Shown: positions 1 through 6,970, counted from the stretch's first letter. The stretch is 8,367 nucleotides of DNA from an uncultured Candidatus Melainabacteria bacterium (GCA_937927525.1 CALBDR010000170.1:1-8367); one strand, 5' to 3'. Made by a program: numbers and translations. The notes: generated from the sequence alone by a model not told the origin.

Positions 1-1406
1 GTATAGGCCCTGAAATTATGCAAGCAACACTTGATATTATTCTTGCGGCTGGCGCTCAGCTTGATATCGAAGATGTTGAAATCGGAGAAAAGGTTTATGA
101 AAAAGGATTATCTGCCGGTATTTCTCAAGAGACTTGGGATTCACTAAGAAGAACTAAAGTTTTCTTAAAAGCTCCTATAACTACACCTCAAGGTGGTGGT
201 TTTAAAAGTTTAAACGTTACTGTTAGAAAGACTTTAGGAATGTATGCTAATGTCCGTCCCTGTGTGTCTTATCACCCATTCGTTTCTACTAAGCACCCTG
301 TCATGGATGTTGTAATCATTAGAGAAAATGAAGAAGATTTATACGCTGGTATTGAACACCAGCAAACATACGAAGTTACACAGTGTCTTAAATTAATCTC
401 AAGACCTGGTACTGAGAAGATTATTCGTTATGCATTCGAATACGCTAAGAAATATAACCGTAAAAAAGTAACTTGTTTCACTAAGGATAATATTATGAAA
501 CTTACTGATGGTCTTTTCCATAAAGTATTTGATGAAATCGCTCCTGAGTATCCTGAGATCGAAGCTGAGCATTGGATTATTGATATTGGTGCAGCTAAGA
601 TGGCTGACACTCCAGAGAACTTCGATGTAATCGTTATGCCTAACCTTTATGGTGATGTTCTTTCTGATGTAGCTGCTCAAATCACGGGATCAGTTGGTCT
701 TGCTGGTTCAGCTAATATCGGTCAAGAAATTTCTATGTTTGAAGCTATCCATGGTTCTGCTCCAAGAAGAGCTGGTCAAAACATGGCTAATCCATCAGGT
801 TTATTACTTGGTGCAGTTATGATGCTTGTTCACATCGGTCAAGGTGACATCGCGACTAAGGTTCATAACGCTTGGTTAAAAACTATGGAAGATGGTGTCC
901 ATACTTATGATATTTTCCGTGAAGGTGTAAGTAAAGAAAAAGTAGGAACTAAAGAATTCGCTAAAGCTGTTATCGAAAGAATCGGACAAGAGCCGACTAC
1001 TTTAAAGAAAGTTGAGTATGAAAAGTCTGAGCCTATCGCTGTTAAAACTTCTGGCAAGAAAGCTGATTCTAGAAAATTAGTAGGAACTGATGTCTTCTTA
1101 TACTGTGAAGATCGTGATGCAAACAAGCTTGGTGATTCACTTAAAGCGTGTGGTAACGATGATATCGAACTTATCATGATCAGTAACCGTGGTTTAACTG
1201 TTTACCCTAATGGTCAACCAGAAACTTTCTGTACAGATCACTGGAGATGTAGGTTCATGGCTAAAGACCAAAAATCTGAAGTATCTCAAGATACTATCAT
1301 TGCTTTATTAGATAGAGTAAATAAAGCTGGATTTGATTTCATAAAGTCTGAAGGTCTTTACTATTTTGATGAGAAACCTGGTTTCTCTTTAGGTCAAGGA
1401 CAGTAA
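1..1406 (+). CDS. icd: Isocitrate dehydrogenase, long Thermus/Rickettsia-like form (5' end missing)
   Basis: This enzyme oxidatively decarboxylates isocitrate to 2-oxoglutarate in the TCA cycle, in the cytoplasm. The frame is open to the left edge: bases 3-17 read I-G-P-E-I, the end of the family's GDGIGPE motif, so the ATG at 18 is internal and roughly 15-20 residues are missing. Counting from that Met, the substrate loop GGGFKSLNVTVRK supplies S64, N66, R70 and R80. R102 (IREN), Y109 (DLYAG), K156 (FTKDN) and metal ligands D213 and D217 (GDVLSD) follow. The coenzyme loop HGSAPRRAG puts R250-R251 where E. coli has Lys344-Tyr345; the positive charges favour NADP, which is inference. Residues from about 350 to 462 form an extra C-terminal domain (motifs ISNRGLTVYP and DHWRCRF) known from Thermus and Rickettsia enzymes but absent from the E. 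coli type. A strong terminator follows. The family is certain; the coenzyme is less so. Confidence 0.93.
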   Translation, partial: IGPEIMQATLDIILAAGAQLDIEDVEIGEKVYEKGLSAGISQETWDSLRRTKVFLKAPITTPQGGGFKSLNVTVRKTLGMYANVRPCVSYHPFVSTKHPVMDVVIIRENEEDLYAGIEHQQTYEVTQCLKLISRPGTEKIIRYAFEYAKKYNRKKVTCFTKDNIMKLTDGLFHKVFDEIAPEYPEIEAEHWIIDIGAAKMADTPENFDVIVMPNLYGDVLSDVAAQITGSVGLAGSANIGQEISMFEAIHGSAPRRAGQNMANPSGLLLGAVMMLVHIGQGDIATKVHNAWLKTMEDGVHTYDIFREGVSKEKVGTKEFAKAVIERIGQEPTTLKKVEYEKSEPIAVKTSGKKADSRKLVGTDVFLYCEDRDANKLGDSLKACGNDDIELIMISNRGLTVYPNGQPETFCTDHWRCRFMAKDQKSEVSQDTIIALLDRVNKAGFDFIKSEGLYYFDEKPGFSLGQGQ

Positions 1407-1429
1407 TTAAAATACTTGAAATATTTATT

Positions 1430-1463
1430 GCAAAAGGCTCCCATTGGGAGCCTTTTGCTTTTT
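1430..1463 (+). terminator. Intrinsic terminator after the first isocitrate dehydrogenase
   Basis: A perfect 13-bp stem, GCAAAAGGCTCCC (1430-1442) and GGGAGCCTTTTGC (1446-1458), closes on a 3-base loop ATT and is followed at once by five T (1459-1463). It starts 24 bases after the stop codon at 1404-1406. The T tract lies only on the + side; the opposite side reads CAATAAATATTT, so it should work mainly on rightward transcription. It separates the two isocitrate dehydrogenase genes into different transcripts, apart from read-through. Confidence 0.92.
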
Positions 1464-1464
1464 C

Positions 1465-1579
1465 AATAAAGAATTAAGAATACTCTTAATCGAATCTTAA
1501 TTTAAAATAAATCCAGAATATTCTAATTCTTTGATTAAGAAATGTTGGCTATTAAATTGTTTAGGGTATAGCAAAAATT
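1465..1579 (+). promoter_or_regulatory. Probable promoter/control region of the second icd, with four ATTAAGA/TCTTAAT motifs
   Basis: This non-coding stretch lies between the terminator and the icd start. The 7-mer ATTAAGA or its complement TCTTAAT occurs at 1473-1479, 1484-1490, 1495-1501 and 1534-1540. The first two form an inverted repeat with a 4-base spacer, and the first three begin exactly 11 bases apart, about one helical turn. The palindrome AGAATATTCT lies at 1515-1524. A weak promoter can be drawn as TTGATT (1531-1536), a 16-base gap and TAAATT (1553-1558), each matching 4 of 6 consensus bases; the fourth motif would overlap its -35. A poor Shine-Dalgarno-like TAGGG (1562-1566) lies 13 bases before the ATG. 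Control of icd here is inferred; the repeats themselves are directly visible. Confidence 0.45.
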
Positions 1580-2800
1580 ATGGCTGATAAAGTAATTATT
1601 AAAGATGGTAAAGCACAACTTAGTGATAACCCTATAGTTTTATTTATTGAAGGTGATGGCATCGGACCAGATATCTGGAAAGCCTCTCAGCATGTACTAG
1701 ATTCAGCGGTGAAGATTGCCTATGATGGTAAAAAGAAAATCGAATGGCAAGAAATTTTAGCGGGTGAGAAAGCTTTTGATCAAACAGGTGAATGGCTTCC
1801 ACAAAAGACTATTGATGATATTAAAGAATATTCCTTAGCGATTAAAGGACCTCTTACTACTCCAGTAGGTGGTGGTATTAGAAGTTTGAATGTAGCTCTC
1901 AGACAGATTTTTGATCTTTTCGCATGTGTTAGACCTGTTAAGTGGTATCAAGGTGTACCTTCACCTATGAAGCGTCCAGATAAATTTGATATTACCTTAT
2001 TTAGAGAGAATACTGAAGATGTATACGCTGGATTTGATTTTGAATCTGGTTCTGATGAAGCTAATAAAATTATTGAATTAGTTAATTCTTTTAATCCTGA
2101 GAAACAACTCAGAGATCTTTCAGGGATCGGTATTAAGCCTATTTCAAAAATGGGCTCTCAGAGATTAATTAAATCAGCAATTGATTATGCTATTAAAAAA
2201 GGTCTTAAAAAAGTTCACTTAATTCATAAAGGTAATATTATGAAGTACACAGAAGGTGCTTTTAGAGACTGGGGTTATGAGTTAGTGAAAGAACAATATG
2301 CTGATAAGGTTATTACTGAAGAGGAAATCTGGGATGGAGCTGAAGCTGGTGATAAGATCGTTTTAGGTAACAGGATTGCCGATAGCGCTTTTCAACAACT
2401 TCTTTTAAGACCTGATGAATACCAAGTTCTTGCTACTATGAACTTAAATGGTGATTTCTTATCAGATGCAGCAGCAGCACAGGTTGGTGGCTTAGGTATT
2501 GCTCCAGGAGCAAATATTGGTTATGAGCAAGCGATATTTGAAGCTACTCATGGTACTGCTCCTAAATACGCTGGACTTGATAAAGTTAATCCAGGCTCAG
2601 TAATTCTTTCTGGAGTTATGATGCTTGAATTTATGGGCTGGGATGAAGCTGCTAGATTGATTGAGAAAGCTTTAGAGAAGGCTATTCAAAATAAAACAGT
2701 TACTTATGACTTTGAAAGACAGATGGAAGGAGCCACTCTTCTTAAGTGCTCAGAGTTTGGTCAGGCTATAGTTGACAATATGTCTCTAGTAACTGCTTAA
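1580..2800 (+). CDS. icd: NADP-dependent isocitrate dehydrogenase, E. coli type
   Basis: This complete 406-residue enzyme (E. coli has 416) converts isocitrate to 2-oxoglutarate with NADPH formation. The start is supported by an N-terminus that leads directly into GDGIGPDIW (25-33). The substrate and Mg residues are all present: S102, N104, R108 and R118 in the PVGGGIRSLNVALRQ region, R142, Y149, K217, D268, D292 and D296. NADP specificity is well supported by K329-Y330 (HGTAPKYAG) and by Y376 and R380 (TYDFER), equivalent to Lys344, Tyr345, Tyr391 and Arg395 of E. coli. S102 is the counterpart of Ser113, which AceK phosphorylates in E. coli; no aceK is visible here, so that control is unproven. 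The long insertion I recall from many cyanobacterial homologues is absent. The gene follows a different-subfamily isocitrate dehydrogenase and stops 4 bases before the end of the convergent lnt. Confidence 0.97.
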   Translation: MADKVIIKDGKAQLSDNPIVLFIEGDGIGPDIWKASQHVLDSAVKIAYDGKKKIEWQEILAGEKAFDQTGEWLPQKTIDDIKEYSLAIKGPLTTPVGGGIRSLNVALRQIFDLFACVRPVKWYQGVPSPMKRPDKFDITLFRENTEDVYAGFDFESGSDEANKIIELVNSFNPEKQLRDLSGIGIKPISKMGSQRLIKSAIDYAIKKGLKKVHLIHKGNIMKYTEGAFRDWGYELVKEQYADKVITEEEIWDGAEAGDKIVLGNRIADSAFQQLLLRPDEYQVLATMNLNGDFLSDAAAAQVGGLGIAPGANIGYEQAIFEATHGTAPKYAGLDKVNPGSVILSGVMMLEFMGWDEAARLIEKALEKAIQNKTVTYDFERQMEGATLLKCSEFGQAIVDNMSLVTA

Positions 2801-2804
2801 TGAT

Positions 2805-4415
2805 TTACCAACCATAGCGGCTATAGAAAGTTTTACAGTTATTGGGGCTTAACATAAAGTCTAGGTGAGCTTCTTTATTCAGTGGGCTTAACTTTACTAT
2901 TTCTCCCTCTGCTGAAATTAAGCTTGAGTAACCAGAGTTTGAGCTTAGTATTAGTTCTTTTTTATGCTCAAGAGCTCTTACCTTAGCTACAGCTAAAAAT
3001 AAATCATTTATTATCGTATTTGAAAACCAAGAAAGGTCATTGATATTAACTATAAATTGAGCTCCCTTACTGACTTGTTCTTTTGTTAGTTTTGGGAAGA
3101 GTAATTCAAAGCAAATCGAACTTGCAAACCTTATCTTTTCTTGCTTCAGCTTTAAAAGTTTTTGTTTACTTTTCATAGCATCAAATCCAGAGCCTATTGT
3201 GTTATGAGCAAGACGCTTAATCGGTGTTGGGAATAAATTAATTAAAGGAGTGTACTCCCCAAAAGGAACTAAAAACTCTTTATTGTAATTTTGCTCAAGT
3301 CCTTGCTCAAAATTTATAAGACTTAGACTATTAAAGGTACTGAGTCCATCTTCTCTATAAGTTCCATATAGGAAGCTTTCATAGTGTTCAGCTAAGCTGC
3401 TTAAAAGGCTTGTGGTGAGCTCAGTTCCATCTGAACTAGGTATACCTGCCTCTGACCATATTAACAAATCACTTTTAGACTCACTTAGACCTTTTAGCGA
3501 GAGTAGTTTTTGCTTATTAATAATATTCATTAGGTTATTTAAATCAGCTCTAGTGTCTTTTCTATCGAGGTTTGCTTGGATTAGTCTTATTGAGATAGGG
3601 TTTATTGCTTCAAGTTTACTTTGATTGAAGTTGCTCAGCTTGATTCCTGTGAAGAGAATTATTAGTAGAGCTAGGTTAAATAAATTTTTTGCAAGTGAGT
3701 TTATTTCAATCATTCCATGGGAAGCTTGATTTGTATAAAACATTTTTGCTTGTGAGTTTGAAAAATTATAAACATGAATTAAGTTTGCGATGAGAATATT
3801 GAAGCACACAATCAAAATTTCCAAACCAGGTGACCCTATTATTGCTAAAAGTTCTTTTATGTCAGCATTACTTGCTTGACTGTATGCTAATTGATTAATC
3901 GGTATGGCAAAAATTGAGAGTGGGTTATTACCATTGGCAAAGATTTTGTACTGAATTAAGGCCCAAATGAAAGCTAATATGATGATTTCAATTACACTTA
4001 ATTCTTCTAATTTTTTTTTTGACTTGAATTGATAAATTAGCCAGATGGCTATTGGAAAAATCAACAAGAAGCAGCTTTGGTAAAGGCTTGGGATAAGCCA
4101 TGCTAAATTTGCAATTACACCACTTTCAATTGATTTTAAACCTAGCCAGTTTAATGGATGAATGCTAAAAATCCAAATAAATGAGATTAAATTATAGATG
4201 AAAAAAAAGATTAAGCTTTCTAAGATTAGTGTCGAAAATGTTTTTGCACTTTTATTAAGTAAGATAAGTGGCACTAAACTAATCCAGGCAAAGTTATAGT
4301 ATCCAAAGCAGGATAAACTTGAACTTAGTAGTAAGGCTGCAATAAATGCAAGTAATATTCTATAGACACTAGAATTTAAAAACTTGGAGACAATTATATT
4401 TAAAGGTCTAAACAT
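2805..4415 (-). CDS. lnt: Apolipoprotein N-acyltransferase
   Basis: Lnt adds the third acyl chain to the N-terminal cysteine of diacylated lipoproteins on the outer face of the inner membrane. The chosen start gives 536 residues (E. coli 512). Hydrophobic segments at about 18-38, 40-54, 63-84, 100-128, 140-158, 192-214 and 245-260 form the membrane domain; a nitrilase-fold domain follows from about 273 (IRLIQANLD). The catalytic triad is visible: E322 (IWSEAGIP), K379 just before FLVPFGEYTP, and C435 (ASSICFELLFP), matching Glu267, Lys335 and Cys387 of E. coli. The motif INDLSWF (458-464) and the final KVRALEHKKELILSSNSG stretch also fit. An in-frame ATG at 4493 would add 26 residues but would overlap ruvC by 34 bases. 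The start at 4415 has AGAGAAG 10 bases upstream (4432-4426) and begins beside the first membrane segment. Lysines 132-135 include codons within a run of ten A. Confidence 0.93.
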   Translation of the reverse strand: MFRPLNIIVSKFLNSSVYRILLAFIAALLLSSSLSCFGYYNFAWISLVPLILLNKSAKTFSTLILESLIFFFIYNLISFIWIFSIHPLNWLGLKSIESGVIANLAWLIPSLYQSCFLLIFPIAIWLIYQFKSKKKLEELSVIEIIILAFIWALIQYKIFANGNNPLSIFAIPINQLAYSQASNADIKELLAIIGSPGLEILIVCFNILIANLIHVYNFSNSQAKMFYTNQASHGMIEINSLAKNLFNLALLIILFTGIKLSNFNQSKLEAINPISIRLIQANLDRKDTRADLNNLMNIINKQKLLSLKGLSESKSDLLIWSEAGIPSSDGTELTTSLLSSLAEHYESFLYGTYREDGLSTFNSLSLINFEQGLEQNYNKEFLVPFGEYTPLINLFPTPIKRLAHNTIGSGFDAMKSKQKLLKLKQEKIRFASSICFELLFPKLTKEQVSKGAQFIVNINDLSWFSNTIINDLFLAVAKVRALEHKKELILSSNSGYSSLISAEGEIVKLSPLNKEAHLDFMLSPNNCKTFYSRYGW

Positions 4416-4466
4416 CAGGAAAAATCTTCTCTTATAATTATATCCGTAGGTGCTTTTAAATGAAAA
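4409..4466. promoter_or_regulatory. Back-to-back divergent promoter between lnt and ruvC
   Basis: The perfect palindrome TATAATTATA (4433-4442) contains a consensus -10 box in each direction: TATAAT at 4433-4438 on the + strand, toward ruvC, and TATAAT at 4442-4437 on the - strand, toward lnt. Each has a 4-of-6 -35-like hexamer at an 18-base gap: TAAACA (4409-4414, +) and TTTTCA (4466-4461, -). The + strand start would lie near 4445, giving a leader of about 15 bases that includes TAGGTG (4447-4452), a plausible ribosome binding site 7 bases before the ruvC ATG. If both are used, RNA polymerase cannot occupy the two sites at once. The -10 boxes are clear, the -35s weak. Confidence 0.55.
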
Positions 4467-4960
4467 TTCTAGGTATTGATCCAGGAACCGCAAGGTTAGG
4501 CTACGCTGTCGTCGAATCTTACCCAGATGGTAATCTTTATGAGTTGCTTCAGTGTGGGATCGTTGAAACTTCTAAGTTTCGGTCTGAACCATCTCGCTTA
4601 CATGAAATTAGAACAGATCTACTAAGTATTATTACTCGATTTGAACCTGAGGTTCTCGCTATTGAAGAGCTGTTCTTTTTTAAGAACTTAAAAACGGTTA
4701 TACCTGTTGCTCAAGCAAGAGGTGTAGTACTCGAGCTTGTTGAAGAAAAGTCTATGAAGATATATGAATATACTCCACTGCAGATTAAACAAGTTGTTAC
4801 AGGTAATGGTAATGCTACTAAAGCTGAGGTCGAACACTTTGTTATGAATGATCTTAAGCTTGATCATAAAATTCAGCCTGACGATGCAGTCGATGCGGTT
4901 GCAATTGCTTTATGTTTTTTAAGAAGTGATTATCAAAAGTTTGTTAAAATTCCTAATTAA
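4460..4960 (+). CDS. ruvC: Crossover junction endodeoxyribonuclease RuvC
   Basis: RuvC is the homodimeric resolvase that cuts Holliday junctions at the end of recombination, working with the RuvAB branch-migration motor. This 166-residue protein has the usual length and RNase H-like fold motifs. The four acidic catalytic residues are present: D7 (GIDPGTARLGYA), E69 (LAIEELFFFKN), D142 and D145 (DDAVDAVAIA), matching Asp7, Glu66, Asp138 and Asp141 of E. coli. The QARG motif (85-88) and the GNGNATKAEV segment (115-124) also fit the family. The start is supported by the immediate catalytic IDPG and by TAGGTG 7 bases upstream. ruvA and ruvB are not in this window. It is the first gene of a three-gene unit: its TAA shares its last A with the ATG of the nfeD-like gene, suggesting coupled translation with membrane-protein and guanylate kinase genes. 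Confidence 0.97.
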   Translation: MKILGIDPGTARLGYAVVESYPDGNLYELLQCGIVETSKFRSEPSRLHEIRTDLLSIITRFEPEVLAIEELFFFKNLKTVIPVAQARGVVLELVEEKSMKIYEYTPLQIKQVVTGNGNATKAEVEHFVMNDLKLDHKIQPDDAVDAVAIALCFLRSDYQKFVKIPN

Positions 4961-5400
4961 TGGAAACACATTCCTATTGGTATATTTTCACAGGCTTGCT
5001 TTTACTTACTGAGGCATTCACTCCAGGTCTATTTGTTTTTGTATGCTTGGCATTTGCTTCTTTTGTAGTAGCTGTTATAGACCAGATTTCTGACTATAAT
5101 CTCTACTTATTAGCTACTACTTTTGTATTTGTTTCTATCTTTAATTTGTTTACTCTTCGAAAATTCTTAAAGGCTACAGTTAGAATACCTAGTCAGAATA
5201 TTGATAATGACTTTGATCTTATCGGTTCGGAAGCGATGGTTTTTAAACCAATCCAAGAAAATGAACCTGGAACTATAAAACTTCTAGATAATGAAAATAC
5301 ATTGTTAGCCATTAGTAAAAAAGGGGAATTTATAGGACAAGGGACTACTGTTAAAGTTGTAGAATTAAAAGATAACTTAGCATTAGTTGAAACTTTCTGA
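4960..5400 (+). CDS. NfeD-like membrane protein (short form)
   Basis: This is a 146-residue inner-membrane protein of the short NfeD type. Hydrophobic segments at about 6-24, 26-41 and 47-66 form the membrane part, with the family's EAFTPGLF motif at 18-25. A soluble C-terminal domain (about 86-146) matches the NfeD OB-fold pattern: LIGSEAMVFKPI, then a glycine-rich turn, TTVKVVELKDNLALVE. Long NfeD proteins also carry a ClpP-like protease domain, which is missing here. Short ones are often paired with a stomatin/SPFH gene and are thought to support membrane microdomain proteins; no such partner is seen here. The ATG overlaps the ruvC stop by one base (TAATG), and the TGA overlaps the gmk start the same way (TGATG); no Shine-Dalgarno is evident for either. 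The exact role is unknown, and why it sits between ruvC and gmk is unclear. Confidence 0.85.
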   Translation: METHSYWYIFTGLLLLTEAFTPGLFVFVCLAFASFVVAVIDQISDYNLYLLATTFVFVSIFNLFTLRKFLKATVRIPSQNIDNDFDLIGSEAMVFKPIQENEPGTIKLLDNENTLLAISKKGEFIGQGTTVKVVELKDNLALVETF

Positions 5401-6020
5401 TGGAAAGCGGTTTGGGAAATTTAATAGTCTTCACTGGCCCTTCAGGGGTTGGGAAAGGTACTATTGTCCGTGAGCTTTTTAAAGAAGTTGATAAATTAGG
5501 ATTTTCTGTTTCTGTAACTACTCGTGAAAAACGTAAAGGTGAAGAAGAAGGAAAAAATTACTTCTTTAGGACTCATGATGAATTTGATGAATTAATTGAA
5601 AAAGATAGGCTTTTGGAATGGGCTGAATTTGTCGGAAATAAGTATGGTACACCTAAAGATTTTGTTTTTGAAAAATTGAAGTCTGGAGTTGATGTGCTTC
5701 TAGAAATTGAGGTGCAGGGGGCAATTCAAGTAAAAGAAAAATTCCGTGATGCTGTAATGATATTTATTGTACGACCGAGCTTAAATGAACTCGAAGCTAG
5801 ACTTAGAAAAAGAAATACTGAAACTGATGAAAAAATCAAGTTGCGCTTAGCAAAAGCAAAAGATGAAATGCAGCATACTGAGTTTTTTGAATATATAGTT
5901 ATTAATGACGACGCTATGAGAGCAGCTAAAGAAGTTAAGAATGTAATTCTAAGCCTAAGAGGTAAAAAAAAAATTAAGTTAGACTTGCTTAAAGAAATGT
6001 TAACTGAATCTGAAGCTTAA
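5400..6020 (+). CDS. gmk: Guanylate kinase
   Basis: Guanylate kinase transfers phosphate from ATP to GMP to give GDP, an essential step in GTP, dGTP and (p)ppGpp supply. At 206 residues it has the standard bacterial length. The P-loop is FTGPSGVGKGT (11-21). The GMP-binding part has SVTTREKRKGE (38-48) with R42 and R45, Y54, E75 (EWAEF) and Y82-G83-T84; the LLEIEVQGA core strand is at 100-108. The lid has RLRKRN (134-139) and R149. Asn169-Asp170-Asp171 sits before the last helix, where the family usually has NDD. The start overlaps the TGA of the nfeD-like gene by one base and has no obvious Shine-Dalgarno, so translation probably depends on the upstream gene. A run of ten A (5964-5973) encodes part of KKKIK. 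The TAA overlaps the end of the convergent trxB by 4 bases. Confidence 0.97.
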   Translation: MESGLGNLIVFTGPSGVGKGTIVRELFKEVDKLGFSVSVTTREKRKGEEEGKNYFFRTHDEFDELIEKDRLLEWAEFVGNKYGTPKDFVFEKLKSGVDVLLEIEVQGAIQVKEKFRDAVMIFIVRPSLNELEARLRKRNTETDEKIKLRLAKAKDEMQHTEFFEYIVINDDAMRAAKEVKNVILSLRGKKKIKLDLLKEMLTESEA

Positions 6021-6970
6021 ACCGAAGCTAAATTCTTGTCTTCAAGTGCTTCTACATAACCGATAGCCATAGTCGCAGCAAGTGAACCATCAGAAGCAGC
6101 AGTTACAGCTTGTTTTAAAACAGTATCACGCACGTCACCAGCTACATAAACTCCATGTATATTTGTTTCCATTCTAATACTGGACTTGATTTTTCCAGAT
6201 TCATCTAAATCAATTTTCCCATTTAGGAAGCCGATGTTCGGAGATAAACCTACGTAGATGAAAACTCCTTCAGTAGGGTAATCATACTCTTCACCTGTTT
6301 TAAGGTTCTTAATAGTTACTGATTCTACTCCTAGAACACCACCATTGATCTTTGTAACAACACTATCCCATTTGATATCAGTTTTAGGATTAGCTTTAAA
6401 TCTTTCTTGGAGGATTCTTTCAGCTCTAAGCTGATCACGTCTATGAACTAAAGTCACTTTCTTTGCAAACTTGGTAAGGAAATTCCCTTCTTCACAGGCT
6501 GATGATCCACCACCGACTACTACGACTTCTCTATCTTTAAAGAAAGCACCATCGCAGACAGCGCAGTAAGAAACACCTTTACCCCAGTTTTCCTTCTCAC
6601 CAGGAACTCCTAATTGATTATGTTCTGAACCACTAGCGATAATGATAGTTTTAGCTTTAAACTCGTTTTTTTCAGTTTTCACAACTTTAGGTTGAGACTC
6701 TAAGTCTATAGACTGAACTGGGTCATTCGTTACTATGTCACAGTCAAACCTACGAGTCTGCTCTTCCATAGCATCTGAAATCTGTGGTCCTGTCATATGA
6801 TCCATGCCTGGGTAATTTTCAATTTCATGAGTTACTTGTAACTGACCACCGACTATACCTTTTTCTATGATTAAAGTTTTAAGGTTTCCTCTAGCTGCGT
6901 ATAGACCAGCTGAAAGTCCAGCTGGACCAGCACCAATGATGATAGTGTCATATAATGTTTCAGAAGACAT
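6017..6970 (-). CDS. trxB: Thioredoxin-disulfide reductase
   Basis: TrxB is the cytoplasmic FAD enzyme that uses NADPH to reduce oxidised thioredoxin. The 317 residues are the normal length of the bacterial low-molecular-weight type. Visible parts, in order, are the FAD-binding IIGAGPAGLSAGLYAARG (11-28), ENYPG (51-55), the redox pair C136/C139 in CAVCDG, the NADP-domain VVVGGGSSACEEG (150-162), H176-R177-R178 in HRRDQLRA (supporting NADPH) and the second FAD motif VYVAGDVRD (274-282), followed by KQAVTAASDG (286-295). No residue expected for activity is missing. Its stop shares the palindromic TTAA with the gmk stop. Upstream, 45 bases separate it from the glycosyltransferase on the same strand. 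No Shine-Dalgarno is clear, and an inverted repeat overlaps the start codon. Shared transcription with the upstream gene is possible but not shown. Confidence 0.97.
   Translation of the reverse strand: MSSETLYDTIIIGAGPAGLSAGLYAARGNLKTLIIEKGIVGGQLQVTHEIENYPGMDHMTGPQISDAMEEQTRRFDCDIVTNDPVQSIDLESQPKVVKTEKNEFKAKTIIIASGSEHNQLGVPGEKENWGKGVSYCAVCDGAFFKDREVVVVGGGSSACEEGNFLTKFAKKVTLVHRRDQLRAERILQERFKANPKTDIKWDSVVTKINGGVLGVESVTIKNLKTGEEYDYPTEGVFIYVGLSPNIGFLNGKIDLDESGKIKSSIRMETNIHGVYVAGDVRDTVLKQAVTAASDGSLAATMAIGYVEALEDKNLASV

Noticed and set aside
18..20. ATG at 18 as the true start of the first isocitrate dehydrogenase
   Set aside because: The codons before it read I-G-P-E-I, part of the conserved nucleotide-dehydrogenase N-terminal motif, so the gene begins left of the window.
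399..1177. Open frames on the - strand inside the first isocitrate dehydrogenase (399-680, 428-610, 905-1177)
   Set aside because: They lie wholly antisense to a strongly conserved gene, overlap each other and show no family motifs.
2811..2825. Small ATAG-CGG-CTAT hairpin after icd as a terminator
   Set aside because: Only 4 base pairs, no T tract, and it lies in the conserved end of lnt.
3412..3624. Open frame on the + strand inside lnt
   Set aside because: It is antisense to the catalytic domain of lnt and shows no start signal or recognisable protein.
4416..4493. A longer lnt reading frame starting at 4493
   Set aside because: It would overlap the first 34 bases of the divergent ruvC and the promoter palindrome. 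The added 26 residues are not membrane-like, and the start at 4415 has a purine-rich site upstream.
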